Shown: positions 1-14,100, numbered from the stretch's first letter. The stretch is DNA of 64,000 bases from Caprimulgus europaeus (GCA_907165065.1 OU015538.1:16755165-16819164); one strand, 5' to 3'. Translations and numbers: made by a program. The notes: a model not told the origin generated them from the letters alone.

Positions 1-2065
1 TTTCCAGCATTATCTCTTTTCACTAACTCAGATTACTTAGTTTAGAGTATTTAGTGTAATCCTTAGTGATAGAATGACAAATTACGTGTGATGAATAAAT
101 ACAGGAGATTGTAAGATAATGCCATGATAATTCAGTAATTTCAGTTAGACTAAGCTCAGACATTTGAATACTTTCTATCATATTCTGATTTTGCTCAAGA
201 AACAGAGGAAGGAGCATCCTTCAATTTCCAATCTCATTCTCTCTGCAAAATATATACCTATATGATTGGCAATTGAGTATGCATGTTGGGCACTTGGTGT
301 ATTGCACAAGCCAGTAAGATCGAGCTAGATAGTGTATCTCCCTTTCTTGATATGTTAAAAATAGCATAGAAATCACATTGCAGAGTTATCCTTTCATATC
401 TTCCTCATCCTTGCTTCAGGTCACTCACTGATGAACTTCCTTCTTTTCCTGTGTGAGTGAATTTATCTGACAGGGATTTTTACCAAGTGACTTCTTCCCT
501 CCCGAAACTCTCACTTCATGCCCTGTGTAGTTCTTCTAATGGAAATAAATTCATGAGAATTGTCGTCTGACTCAGTAGAAGGCAGGCTTACAGGAAAGAC
601 CAGGTTTGTAATGAGTAGGGAGTTCATATTATGACACAGACATAGATACAGTGATGACTGGAAGGAAGAGTTCTATTTAAATGGAATAGTTAGATTAGTT
701 TATTTTCCTGAAATACTCTGTTTCTGCATATTTTAATGTCTAAATATTGTGATTTTTCTGCCTTTATCTAGGCTGATATATTTGATGATATCGGTCATTA
801 AATTTGCTGAGGAAATGTACTTTTTCTTATTTGAAAAATAGAGCACTTGGGAGATTGTTATGAAAAATCTTGATCTGAGAATAATTGTGTCCCCAGGCTA
901 TGCCAACCATTGCTACAGCTGAGTTCGTCAACACCTACGTTGTATAGCCATATCTAAATAAACTCTGTCCATCATTCTGTAGTGTTACAGCAAAAGCAGA
1001 GGTTTTCTGTTGCTGCTGTGTCAGGCTAGAACGGAATTGTAGTACTGACATTCAAATCTGTTTTAATAGAATGACTAGTTAAAGTCATGGTGGGTTCCCA
1101 TACTGTTCTCTGCTGTTGTTGCCCCTTTTTCCTCAAAGCCTGCTTGGTTTGATGGACACCTTTATTCCTAACACCTCTTCAGGCTTCCTTCCTTGCGCCC
1201 AGTATGAACAGGACCAGTGTGCCAGCTTTCAGGTTACCCCTCGCCTGTCTATGTGATCTTGGGGAGGCCCAGGGAAGGCCCCACTGCGGTCTCCTATGCA
1301 GGTGCAGTATCTTCCCTCATTTGGTGTGTTGTGCTGCCAGGCCTGGTGCTGGCACGTGCATCACCTGTGCTTAGCAGAAGAGGGAAATAAGGATTTTCTT
1401 AGTGTTGGAAATTTCAGAGATGGATCCCACCTTAATCCCTAGTGTAAGAATGGTCTGTGTGCTAGCAGGTCAGAGACTACTGGAGAGTGCATCAACAGCT
1501 GAGAGAAAAGAGGGCAGAAACAGAATGCAGGAGTTCTGGGATTAATAACTTAAACCTTTCTGGAATTTGCAGTCTCAGCAGAGAAATCATGCAATAAACT
1601 TTGCAGAATGGAATATAATAGGGAACTTGCATGTTCAGTTTGCTTTCAGGATTCAAATACGCTGGAAGAAGGCAGAGGTATTGCCAACATTGTCATTGTC
1701 CTACAACTGTTTGGATTGTCACCCTGAAATTTTCTATCAGCTTCATGCTTATTGAAAACACTTATGTTACTGAATCAACTCACATCATGTGAATGCATTA
1801 GATTCTGGTCATGCTCAGGTAAAATCAAGGAAAGATTTTCATACACTGTATTGAAGTTTGATTTAGTATCTAGCAAATAAGGTAATGGCAACTTTAAAAA
1901 TAGCATGTTTTTTCAGTTCCAAAGGAGTTCAATACTAAGAAATGTACTGAAGGTGGGTGGTGCTGGTGTGGAGGAGTGAGGCAGAAGATAGGGGAAGAAG
2001 ATAAAGTGCTTAATTACAACAATCAAATGCATAATGGTAAAACCTGCTTGTGGGTAGAACTACTG

Positions 2066-2132
2066 CTTTTGGTTTTGGTTTGTTTGGTGGTTTTGGGTGA
2101 TTTTTTTTTTTGTTGTTGTTTTTGTTTTTTTT
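2066..2132. repeat. T/G-rich low-complexity tract
   Basis: A run of ttttgg and gttgttg units with an uninterrupted T stretch beginning at 2101. It is low-complexity sequence; no gene signal was seen in it. Confidence 0.85.
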
Positions 2133-3702
2133 AAACAAACAGTTCATTTTAAAGGAGACATCAAATTGTAAGTCTACAGAGAGTAACAAGTGATATTACT
2201 ATCCCCAGAGCGGCAGTATGCAATACAAAATCTTGAGATATTTACCTGCTATAATCATACCACATAATTTTGAAGCAACAGATTTAAAACAAACTACTGC
2301 TGAGTTTTACAGGCAGCAGCAGTGCACAGTAAAGGAAATTTCCTTTAGATTGGCACATTCTATCTACTTTTGCAGTGCCAAAATTGGAATATTTTTTAAC
2401 TTGACTTCATAGCAAACAGTGTTGAGAAATAATAATGAGATTTACCTGCTTAGACAGTCTATTTGCTCATATTTCACCTAATGGTAATGAAAAATGAGTG
2501 CTATTTTCCTTGCTTGTCAAAAACAAGTTATTTAACGGTGATGAATGGAGAGTATGATAATGTAGGTAGTATTTTTTTACAGCTAGTGATACAGAGTTGT
2601 AGAAACTCTAATTTTACTGTGCAACTCCAGGACACAGATATGGTAAGGGACACCTTTTATTTAACAGAATTATTTTTTTTAACTTTGCAAGAACTACTTG
2701 CACAGTTTGACATCTACAAGTAAATCTTGACGGTATTAAGGTTAGCGTGAGTTTTGAAACTCGGTTTGAGGTGTGGATTGACCCTGATTGTAAACAGTAC
2801 GATGAGTCCTCTCTCATTATAGAACTGAACTCTTACTTCATAGGAATCTAGCTGTAAATGAGCAGTGCCTGCCGTGCTGCCAGTAGTCTGAGCTTGATGA
2901 CTCTCCTCAGATGATTAACTTTAAGATATATTCATGACTACTTGCATGAACTTGCTTTGAACTGAAGATGTGTTTATGTATTGGTTTCCCAATTGGTAGT
3001 GTTGTGTAATGTGAAGATACAAACTAAGCAAGTGAGCTAGTGTAGATGTATTCCCTGATTTCTGTGGTCTTTCATCAGTAAATCTAGCTTCAACCTTTTT
3101 CTTTCCACTCCCTCCCCCCCCGCCCCTGACCAGCAAGAAGACTGTGCTCATTGAACATCTACTGGAAATATCCCCGTGATTTTGCAGTTTACAAATAAAT
3201 GTACTGACGTCATTCCCGACTGGTATTCCTACTTGGGATGGAGGGTGATGAAAGTCTTGACATGTGGGAATTAGGTGTATTGGTAGTCCAGGATGCAAAG
3301 CTTACTTTAGATCTGTTTCTAGCTAGTTCTATTTTACTCTCTACAAATGCAAACTAAAAACTCATTCATCTAGAATTATGACCTTCTAAGGCAATTTTAA
3401 TAAAGATCATTTTGAGTGAGAATATAATGATACTGTTCAGAGAGCAGTAAAACTTTTCTGTTTGCAAGTTTTCTACTTAATGAATTCCTGAGAAACCTGA
3501 AGGCTAAAGACTTAAGAGAAGAGTACCTCTAGATCTTTGAAAGATTGACAGATACAGAGATTAAAGGGATTAAAATAAGAAAGATAAAAACTTTCAATGC
3601 AAAGGATTTTTTTTCTTAAATCTGAAGTAATAATATAGGTTTAGGAATAAAAATGGTACAAAATGACAAGAGATGATGATGAAGGGTTTCGGGAATAAGA
3701 TC

Positions 3703-3724
3703 AATTTAACAATAATTTAACAAT
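3703..3724. repeat. 11-bp tandem duplication
   Basis: The unit aatttaacaat is present twice in direct succession without mismatch. It looks like a simple slippage product. Confidence 0.85.
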
Positions 3725-4322
3725 AAAAGCAATGGAAACTGACAGGGAACAGAGAGGAAGGCTGTGAGGAAAGATAAAAATGGAGATGAACTAAACTGAG
3801 GCAGAGAAAGAAGTCCAAGATCTGTTCACAAATAAAAGCACTAACACTTAAAATGATGATGTGTTACTGTGGACGTGATGTTTTCACAGGCAATTAGTTT
3901 TGTGTCTTGGATAGTATTTAAGTTTTTTCTGTCTGTTGAATAAAAGTAGCCTAAAGGAAAGTTTCTATACTTCCATTCTTGTGGAAATCAAAATGTTGAC
4001 AGCTTTTTAGGTACTAAAGTGATAATTGAACTGTGGTGTGTGGTCTTCAGTCATTCTGCACATGGGGTGAATCAAGCTTAACCTCTGTTAACTTTGTCTG
4101 TTACCTCTGTGTGACTTCAGTGGGCAAAAATGTTTCAGGAAAATGACACGAGGCAGTTGAATTCAGCTGTTTGTCATGGATGTTGTTAATATCCAGTTCT
4201 TTCTAGATAAATATTTCTCAATTGACAAATATATTGATTAAAACCTGCCTGGATGTAAATATTTTCTTTATAGTCTGTCTTTTCCTTCCCTGTTAGCTGT
4301 AGTAGTATGGATACTGTTCTGA

Positions 4323-4410
4323 ACAGGTCTGCTCTAACGTGGTCAGGCAGTTGGACAAGGTGATCATTGTAGATCCCTTCTTTCTGAACAGTTCAGTAGA
4401 ACAATTCTAT
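4323..4410 (+). mobile_element. Old CR1 3'-end fragment
   Basis: The segment reads acaggtctgctctaacgtgg, then caggcagttggacaaggtga, then a diverged 'gatcccttc...' block and a final acaattctat. This order is the last part of a CR1 element: the '(t)ctgctct...ggttggactagatgatc' block, the 'ggtcccttccaac' block and the start of the terminal ATTCTATG array. Mismatches are spread along its length, indicating an old insertion. It is on the plus strand with the 3' end at the higher coordinate. Matched from family knowledge; ends are approximate. Confidence 0.7.
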
Positions 4411-7400
4411 CCTATTGAACGTGTGTGCCCAGAGTAGGTGAATCACAGTCAGCACCTCTAAAATCTCCTACTTTTTTTTTTGTTTGTTTTTGTTTTTGTT
4501 GGTTGTTTCTGATTCTTTCCTGTATTTTATCAACTTTTCCTTCTGTCTTAAATCTGTTTTGTGAATGTGAACATTAATCATTCTCTTCTTGGTTTACCTG
4601 GGAAAAAGGTTATATAGGGAATCTTATACATCTCTAATTCATGCTGGATTAGTTATCTGTATCTACATGCCTTGTAGTTTTTAATTAAAACTGCTTTGCA
4701 TTGCCATTTTGGTAATTTGTGGTATAGTAATCAAATGTCAACAGGTAACAAGATGGATAATGTGTTTCTGCATTTTACCAAAACAGTATAAAGCCATTGT
4801 TCTTTTCAGCTGCTGTGTAAGTAGCTGTGAATGTCAGGTTTCAGCCATTCAGTAGGCAGTGGCATTGCATTTATTTTTAATGTAAGGCATGTAACTGCCA
4901 AATGGAAGAACACCCACGATGCACAGTAGGTGGGTTTTGACTGAACAAATTTATGTTCTCTCAGCCATTGGTACTGCATTTTTTAAAAAGAAAAAAATAT
5001 ATGTAATTGCTAAAGAATAAAAAAGAAAACAAACAAAAAAGGAAATCCAAGTAGCTTAGTGTTCCAGGCAATTGGGTATTTTCTCAGATGCTTTAGTCAT
5101 GGCTGTGGCATAAATTTGTTTACAGTTGTGCTGAGCATTTGTCAGAGTTGCTTACCAGACTGATGAGTTTCTTAGCTCAGGGTAATGTCACAGCTGTGGC
5201 TTACAATGGTAAAACAGATTTAATATTCTATTAAATTGATAGTTCTAAAGATAGATTAAAAAAATTAACTCTGTCCATTACAATTGTGTCTCATTGTCAA
5301 AGAATAGCGACTTTGAGTTTATAAAGATGTTGGGAATCTTTTTGTACCGGCTGTTGTTATGAGACACAGAATTCTGGCCTGTAAGTGTTTCTAGAGTATA
5401 TTTGCATAGTACTGGTTGTAACTTCAGGACAGTAAGAGCTATATAAAGCTATGTAAAACTTCATGTGTGTAGTTGCTCAGGGAACTCCCATAGAAGTCTG
5501 TTTCATTAATGTGGCTTTTTAATAGAAAACAGCAGTCTTACAGGGGGGCACTAGGAATCTAGTGTCACTAAAAAAAAAGTGTTAATAGCTTGGTATTTTC
5601 CACATCCATTCAAAGTATTGTCAAAATTGGAATGCACTTTAGAAATAATGTTGAAAGAAGAAACTAGAAAGATCGAGATTTGTTGTTGTTGTTCAAAGAG
5701 CAGCAGTAAAATAAGCTATTACCAAAAGAAGATGGAAAAAAATGTATAGGAACTGCAGTTCAGCTTGGACATGAAAATGGCAACAGACTAATGTGGGATT
5801 TTGCTTGGTGTCCATAAAGATGCTAACTGAAATAAATGTCTCTATTTGTATGCATGAAGAAGCAATTATTGGATGGAAATGGCTCTTGATTACCATATAC
5901 CTGAGTGCATGAACCAAACAATTGGCCTTTTCTAGTAGAGGATTGTAATGGCATGGAATTCAGCTACATCAAAAGTGGGACAAAGTTTCTGATGATGTGA
6001 GAGCTTTTAAGAGACACTTCAGCAGTTGAAAAAACCTTCCATTTGAAGTTTCCAGTTCAATTTTCAGTCAATACAAAACTTGTATCAGTTACTTATAGCT
6101 CCCAACAGCAGGTGAAGCATATATTATGCACTTTTGTAAATAAGTAGACTGAACCCAAATTCCTAACTTCTAGTGAGTACTTACTCTAAACAAGCATTTC
6201 AGGCATTTTAAAATGCTTTTTCATCATGCTGCTGTTGCTTTACCTATTTGCTGCATTTCTTTTCTATATTGTGTCTGTTAATATGCACATTTTTTCCCTT
6301 TTGCTTTTTATTCTGCTCTTGTGGTGTTTATCTTGTGTTTTAACTGTCTTTTGCCCTTTATTGAAATCATTATTACAACAGCTCAAATCTTGGGGTGGGG
6401 GGTGAACACTTACCAAAAGGCACTCATAATTCTGCTTCCCTCTCTCCCGATGGTTGATGTTTACCTTGTCCTTCCTATTAATTATTTATACTTACTCTCT
6501 TCCCTATATGTAACTGCAAAAGCTCTCAGTAGGTACCCTGTCCCCTTCTGATGTTCCTTTGGCTGGAGATACTTGCTTTTCCAACTCTTGAGCAGTCTCC
6601 AGTGTGGAGGTAACTTACCTTAAGCCAAGTTCTCCATCTCTTTCTGACTGAGTCTTTAAATCTTCTCTGAAAAGGGTTTTTTTGGCCTAAACAGACTTTC
6701 TCTATGTGAATAATACTTTTTGTCATTCTCCATTTTACACACACAGGGGAGTGTATGCACAAGATCACTGTTTCATTTGGTTGTGTGTCGTGGTAGAAAT
6801 AGCGGGTAAATGAATTGTTGAATGTGACTCAGAGGAGCAGACGTGGACAAATCTTTCTGGCATAGTGCAGAAAAGTTGAGTGCAGCAGTCGCTCTGAAAG
6901 GTTAAAACAACCAGTTGCCTAAGCATAGGGAAGGGGTGGGCTCGTGAGCTGTTAGCTCATTGCATAGGATATGGCTGAAATGATGTAGCAGGCCCAAAGA
7001 AAGAGAAGCACATGACTTAAATACCTCGTTTCTGTGACTGATACCATTATTATTTTGTACCTTTTGTGAAGAAAAAACCCCATAAAATCTATTTTCAGCA
7101 ATCAAAATACCTTGGAGGAAGAAACAAAGAACTTAGGAAAGCAGGAGAGAAATGGTTAGAATCATGGGAAATACTTTCTTGGGTGTTCTGTAAGAGCTGT
7201 GTCACCAATGTCATGGTGGATTGGCACTGCAATATTTTTCTGCTGTGTCTTCACACAGTCATTTAGAAAGGAAGTCAGTTCAGCGAAAATTATTTCTAAT
7301 TACACAGACAGATATAAAATTTTAGAGTGGGGCACGGGGATTTAGCCATGTGACACCCATTAATGTTAATGGAACTCATGCAGCTAAATCACTTTTCACT

Positions 7401-8188
7401 TTTATGGAAAAGGAATCCTAGAGAGTTTACATAAAGACATAGTTGTCTGTCACACAGCTGGACTATAAATCATTGCTACTATGTGTACAAGTGACATGGC
7501 AGGAGAGATGAACAATTTAGTATAGTGGCATTTTTTTCTGAGTTTTGTGGAAAGCTATTTTTTATGTACTTGAAGGCTGTAATTTTTCTAATGCTTTTTG
7601 GTAATTAGCAATTTGAGCATATTAATAATCTGGAGTAGTCATGCTGTTGTTCCTTATGACAGTAAGTGATGTACTCACTCAGCATCTCTCGAGTGGTTGT
7701 GATTCTGAGGTAAGCTGTAAGGTTAAACAGTATTCTGCTAGATACAGTCTTTCTAGCATGGTTCCCCCATTCACATTACTTGCCCTTGAGGGCTTTTCTT
7801 CCTCTGGTATTATGGAAAATGTGAGAATATAAAGCCCAGCAGCTGTTATAGGATAAAGTAGGGTAGATCTCAGTCTCAGATATCTTACATCACAGTAGTT
7901 AGAAATGTCTTAAATTGTGAGTGCATAGTGCAAATATTATCCATAGAACTCCGAGATTCTCAGAATAAGATGCTGTCTTTTGTCATCTCGGTGTTTTTCC
8001 AGTTGGTTAAATCATTAGGCTTTAGAAAGCTTTGCTAAGTAAATGGCTGTTACATTAGGGCATGTCTGGAGACTGAAGGATCTAATTACAAGACAAAATA
8101 CAATCAAAAGAAAAGTCATCTGCCTCTAAGGTACTCCAGTTATGCAGGTGTGTGAGGAATGTGTCTGTATTATATGGATTTACTCATG

Positions 8189-8234
8189 TTCTATGTCAGA
8201 TAATATGTATTTTCTATGTCAGATAATATGTATT
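8189..8234. repeat. Perfect 23-bp tandem duplication
   Basis: The 23-bp unit that starts ttctatgtcagataatatg occurs twice in a row with no mismatch (8189-8211 and 8212-8234). Perfect identity in otherwise unique sequence points to a recent replication-slippage duplication. It may be polymorphic in copy number. Confidence 0.95.
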
Positions 8235-8533
8235 GTAGTTCATGAGTGTACTTCTTTGCCTTCCAACCTGCTGATCAATTTATTTTAAAAGTTACCCATG
8301 TTTTAGATGTCCAAAGCTTCCTTAGAACTAAGGTATGGGTATATGTGCTATCTAGAGTGAGGAATAAATCTGTGTAGCTTCAACAGGAATTTGACCAGGC
8401 TTTGTACAACTGTTATTTGTAGGTCTTTGATCCCCGTATTAGAAATAACTGCTGCTATTTCTTGAAAGAAAATTTCCAAATCAAACTTTCCTTGTAATTT
8501 TTTTTTCCTCCTACTTTTCTTTTTGTTTTGGGG

Positions 8534-8594
8534 AAAAAACCAAACCAACAACAACAACAAAAAAAACAAAAACCAAAAAACCAAACCACCAAAA
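8534..8594. repeat. A/C-rich low-complexity tract
   Basis: Consists almost only of A and C, with caacaacaacaa and repeated aaacc units. It gives rise to an apparent open frame on the minus strand (8348-8584) rich in W, F and L, which is a composition artefact. Confidence 0.85.
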
Positions 8595-11119
8595 TGTAAC
8601 TAAAAACCTAGCAGAAATACAACCAGGTCTGGATGAAGACTTCTGTCATATTAATTCTGGTTCACTGATATATTATTTACATTTTGTTTGTACATTTTAG
8701 TGGAATATCTCAGGGAGTGGTATTACAGATAAAACTATTTAAAAAAATAAAAAAAGAAAAAGCCAAGCAAACATAAAAACCCTGCCCCCCCAAAAAGCAA
8801 GCCACTAGAAAAGCCTGATAGTGGCACTAACCCAGTTTATCTTTTATGATTCATTTGGTACCATGAGCTTAAAATCATTACTTGAGTAGGAAGACTTCTG
8901 GCTGGTTTTCTGGTGTGCTGTTCTGTTGCTATGAACTGGAAAGATTGTCTTGTTAATCACATCCTCTGGTGTGTGTAAATACAGTGATTTACATCATATG
9001 ATTTAATCTCCATGAAAACAAGACTTCCAGAATTTCATAAGAATTCATTTAACAGTAATAATGTGAATAGCACATTAGGTCTGCTGAGCTCAGGAGGTTT
9101 AAACTCGGCAAGGATTTGTCATCTGGTGATTCTGTAACCTCGAAGCCTTTTCCAGTTAATGTAGGATGCTGTAAGCCATAGAGCCATAGCTACACTCTGG
9201 GCCATGGTGAGGCACTGAACAGCACTAGAACAATGTTTGCTTTCAACTTGAAATCTTTGGTTTCCTTGTATTTCCTTTATTCCATGTACTGCAACATATC
9301 TGCTTGGGAATATATCCCCCTGACATACAGGATTAGTCTGGTCTATGTTTGGTTGAAGAGTGTTTTCCGTATCCAAACTCTAATATTTCTTTAATATTAT
9401 AAATACAATCTTATATACTTATTTTCAAAACCATTGTCAAAGTAGATTTTATGTTGAAAGTACTGCTATTGACTCTCCTATTTAGCAAGTTAAAAAGAAT
9501 AAGTAAGTCCCTGACAGGTATTTTTCATTACCCCAGTTCCATTCTTTCCCTGTGATTTTGATGTTGTTGCTGTTATTGTTTAAGTAGATAGTTGGTATCT
9601 TGTCCTTGCACTAGAAGGATTGTGAAAGCGAGCTGTGTACCTTCTGGAAGCAAATAGGGGAAGAGGAATTAAATAGGGATGTTAAATTTTTGACTCTGCT
9701 CAACCAGCATCCATCACTAACTCCTACTGCAGAACCCAAAACCAACAAGAGAGTTCACTTCATGTGTGACATCCAGCAAACTTAAACTATTGAGTACTTT
9801 AGTATGAAAATAGAGATATTAAAAATACAAATTTCAATGTTGTAAAACCTCTTTCCTGGGAGATAATTCATTACAAAAAGCAGATGAAAGTAGTTGTTTT
9901 ACATCTCATTAGAATTCTTTCTGTTCATGTTAAGTCTGAATATCTAAAAGCATTGCTTTAAATGCCTTTTGCTTTTTATTCCTTTTTATTTTATTGTTAC
10001 TGTTGCTTTATTATTCATTTTTACAATTTTTTTATTATTTAAAATTACATTAAAAAAGATTTTTCTCTTTTTAAGGAACTAAGATTTTCTTTTGCTTTCT
10101 GAATATAAGAAGCTGGAGATGGAAAATTAGAGAGGATGAATAAATAGATGATTAAAACAATAAATAAATTCTACAGGTTTTGTAACTTGGATGGAAGCCA
10201 AGATTCCAGTGGTTGTATTCATCCTTGCCTGAGCAAACTGCGAGAGAAGAGCACATGCTGAGAACAGTCACATCTACAGCACAAGCAGTAGTGCAGAAGC
10301 ACAGCTAATTAGAATTCCTGTAGGCTTTATCAACAGGTCTGCAAAATACAATAATTAAGATTTGACTGTGAAAACATGTCACTTAGGTGTTTTTGAGATG
10401 AGACAAACTAGCTTAAAATTACCCAGTTGAAAATTATCACTTAAAATCTGTTTTTATAGTCATATATATATATAATGTACCTGCTACAACAGGGATTTTT
10501 GCAATTACTGCTATCAAAGCTAGAGCTAATTTAATTTCTCAATAAACTGTACAATACATACATTTCTGCAGGGTGATACTAAAAATGAAGCTAGGTTGGT
10601 AGACACATACTTAGTCTTAGTACAGCAAAAATGTGTGTATTTACCCAAGAGGTATGTTTTGGGGTAGGAAAATGGCTGCACACAGTAGATTTGCATAAAG
10701 ACTGCTTGATATTTACACCTGGTAAATGTTCTGGGAAGATGAAGTTAATTCAGTCAGCTATTTTAAAATCAAGTTGGTAGTGGTGGGCAAAGTCTAATAA
10801 CAGCTGAAGATTTAGTTTGGAAGGAGAAAATTGATGGTTAAGCTTGACATTTCACCTGTAAATTATCCTGTTGAAAAGAAAGATGGAAAAAAATGCAGTA
10901 GTTGACAGGTTGACATGTCAGTGCTTTTATTAAAATCTTCCTTACAGGTAAGGATGGAGGTCTTAAACCTGCAAAGCATTGTTAAAAAGTTCTGCCATGC
11001 TATCCTTGTAAATGTTTACAGTAGAATAATTTAGCTGGACTCTTTCTTCTTTGATTATGTGACTGGCTAAACTAAGTCGCTAGAACACGCAAGCGTGGTG
11101 GCCGTAGTGTTTTCTGGTA

Positions 11120-14100
11120 CTAGTGATGGTCTGAGGATGAAAGAGGGATGAGATGTGGAGGGGGAAGGAGGTGGCTCTTAGCAGGTTGATTTTTTTTTTT
11201 TTTATTTTTTTTTCCTGAGAGAAGAGAAGTAGAGGGAGAAACAAACAAATATTTGAGATTTGTATGAGAGAATCTGTATTGTTTTGCTGGTGGATTTTTT
11301 TTTTTCACTGGGCTCTCTCCTGCTTTCCCCTCTGTATCAGCAGCTTTAGTGAGACTGTGGCTTCTGTAGGCTCCCTGACTGTTCCAGCTGCCTTCCAAGT
11401 ATTAGATGTAACTGCAGCAGTAACTCATCAGGCTGCCGCTGCTGCTCAGTTTCCTTTATGTGGAATACCAGGTACTACACTGACCTCAAAGAATGTATTA
11501 CTGTTTTGGCTTTTGTTTTAACAGAATTAATATATGACAATACTGGGAACTCAAACTGTTTCCTTGTCTTCACATTTTTTCCTTAGCTGAGGATATAAGG
11601 GAAGGGCAAGTGTCACTTGGCAGCACTTTCCAAAATAGTGATACAGTGATGGTAATAGCTAGAAATATCACAGATTTTTGAGTGTTCATATTAGTTCTCC
11701 TGATTAAAAAAAAAAAGTTTTAATTTATTTAAAAAAATAAATTTAAAAAGATACCTATCTACAGGCTGTTACAGAAATATATGCATGTGATTAGGTTTAT
11801 AGATGTGATTGTGAGCATGTAGAAAAGGAAGTAACTTTGAAGTAATATTACTTGCAACACAGCATGTTTTCATCTGATATGTGTAAGAACCCTCTGGATT
11901 TTTTTATTACTTCTGGTAGTTCTTGCTGTACTTCAGATGAAGCAGGCCTAATTAGAAAAGATATTATGAAAAGCCTTCTCTCAGGGAACCTTTTTTTTTT
12001 CCTCAACTATTATATCAGTCTTTCAGGAGGCATTATTATGCTATCAAGCTAATAACTAATGTATAATAAAGTAGCTGTACAGTTCCTCCCCCTGCTCTGG
12101 CTGTGGCAGAGGGTCCGGGAGCTCTGGAGCTCCAATGCCATCTACTGGGGAGAAGCACTGATAAATCTGGTGGCATTCCTTTTTTAATATCATATTATTA
12201 AATTGTAAATGATTTTTATAGTGGGGTGTTGCACAATGCATGTGTAGACCATCTCTCCAGTAGAGCTTAACTACACAAGGAATATAAATGCTACCAACAG
12301 GAGACAAGTTAATGAACGTATGATCTCTAGACCTTTTTGAATACTTGAATTCTTCTCCCTAGGGTAAAATTTAACTGTATCTTAGAGTAGTTTTATATTT
12401 AGTCAAACACAACAGCAGAATTAATTTTATGTTGCACTTCTCCCTCCTGTTATTTTCCCTAATAATATAAAATTGAGCTAAAATTTTAGAAAAACTACCT
12501 TGAAGTAGAGTAGACTTTCCATAAAGTTGAGTTTGAGGTGTATCTAGCAGCCTATCTTTAAATGAATTCTATTCTTCCACCTGCACTGGAAGCAGCAGGT
12601 GTCCAGAACAGCTTCTGTATGGACTTCTGTGAAAGCTAGGCCTAAAAATATGGAGGAAAATTATCTCCAGTGTTGTGATCTTATCATTGGGGGAGGGAAA
12701 TGGAAACAAATGACCCTTTTTGTCTCAGTGTATCTTTTCTTTCTGTTACTCCACTGATAAATCAGCGCATGGGGCTGGGGGAGCTTCTATCTCGTAATAC
12801 TCCCGCCACACCCTCCGCCCTTAGTAAATTCCTAATCCTGGTACATTTTATTATTATTATTTTTAAATCATTCATCTTTGTTCTCGTAGTTTTATAAAGG
12901 TGCAGTTTACAAAGAAAGTTGAACTTAATAGCTGTATGTCATGTTCCAGGAAAATATGACTGATTGTTTATACTTGTAAGTAAATTGCAAAATACCATTG
13001 AACTTCCTTTTGCACAAGTATGCACTGAGAAAGATGGGGTAGGCTTCTTGGAGTTGATGTTCCTGTGTTATTTCCTGCTGCATTTTTTTTCTCTAGGTAA
13101 TTACATAAAGTCAAGATGTGCAGCATGGAATAAATGGTCACAAATAATATTCTGCTGCATTATTTTTATGTATAATTCACTCTTGTAGAGTGTGTCTGAC
13201 ATCAGTGCTATTGGAAAGAAAATATATATATATTCTTGAATTTTTATGGTTATCCTAGTGCTTTCCTTGTCTTTCCAGTTGTGTTAAGTTCTGAGGTAAT
13301 GTTTTTTAAAAACAATAGCTTCGTAGTGTTCCCTTCCATGATTCTGATTCTGGCTTATAACACAAACTTAAAATTCTGTGTAATAAATTCTGCAAGCAAA
13401 AGAAGAGATTTAAAAAAGAGAGGAAAAAAGAAAAAAGAACCAATGCATATATACAGAAAGAGATCAATATCTGTTATAGCTTTTGTATATGTAACTGGGC
13501 CTTTTTGATCCTGTAGTTCTTTGAACTGGATCTTTTTGAAGACTGTAAGTAAAAAATGTATGAAAGCAGATACTTGAGGTATATTTGGCAGATAAAAATA
13601 GCATTTAGAAAAGGTGTATTTCACTTGAAGTTGTAAGAAATTCTATTTTGCAATGAGGAATGAGAATCAACTGTTACAGGGTGTTGCAGAACTTTGATGT
13701 CAGTCTTCTATTCTCAGTACCCCATTACTTCTCAGTGCTTTCTCTTCCCTCTAACAAGCTTCAGCCTTTACTGGAAAAGAAAGAAGTTCTGAGAATGTTT
13801 ATTTAGCCTTGAAATCCTTTCTGTTTGCTTAACACAACAAACATCAGACCCTGTATGTGTTCTGCAGTATTAATAGATGAGTTGTTTTTTTTAAAGTAAG
13901 TTTACAATAAAATTTCACTTCAGAGTTCTCACTGACAGATATGCGGACTCCTTGGCTCATTCTGCTCCTGTAATACCAGAGTAAGAATGATTTAGGGAGT
14001 TGCTGATAGAAAGTGCTCTTTCCTGAAGGCATCATTCTCATCCATTCCAAAATTCAAAGAATGCAGCACTGTTTTATGTTTGTTACAAACGAGCTTTAAT

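Larger units (their letters stand above)
1..4322. other. AT-rich non-coding stretch
   Basis: No gene recognised. All open frames are short and lack family resemblance. A GC-richer patch at about 1120-1380 stands out from its surroundings but shows no open frame or repeat consensus I know. A C-rich run at 3110-3126 (CCC, T, eight C, G, four C) is a minor simple-sequence feature. Confidence 0.6.
4411..11119. other. AT-rich non-coding stretch
   Basis: No gene recognised. It holds the 23-bp duplication and an A/C-rich tract listed separately, plus a small stem-loop at 5547-5566 (8-bp arms with one G-T pair, 4-nt loop) followed by an A run. A 47-nt segment at 7663-7709 is framed by splice-like signals and is discussed as a candidate exon. 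Confidence 0.6.

Noticed and set aside
8348-8584. Minus-strand open frame rich in W, F and L that resembles a membrane segment
   Set aside because: It is created by the A/C-rich low-complexity tract at 8534-8594; no initiation context or family match.
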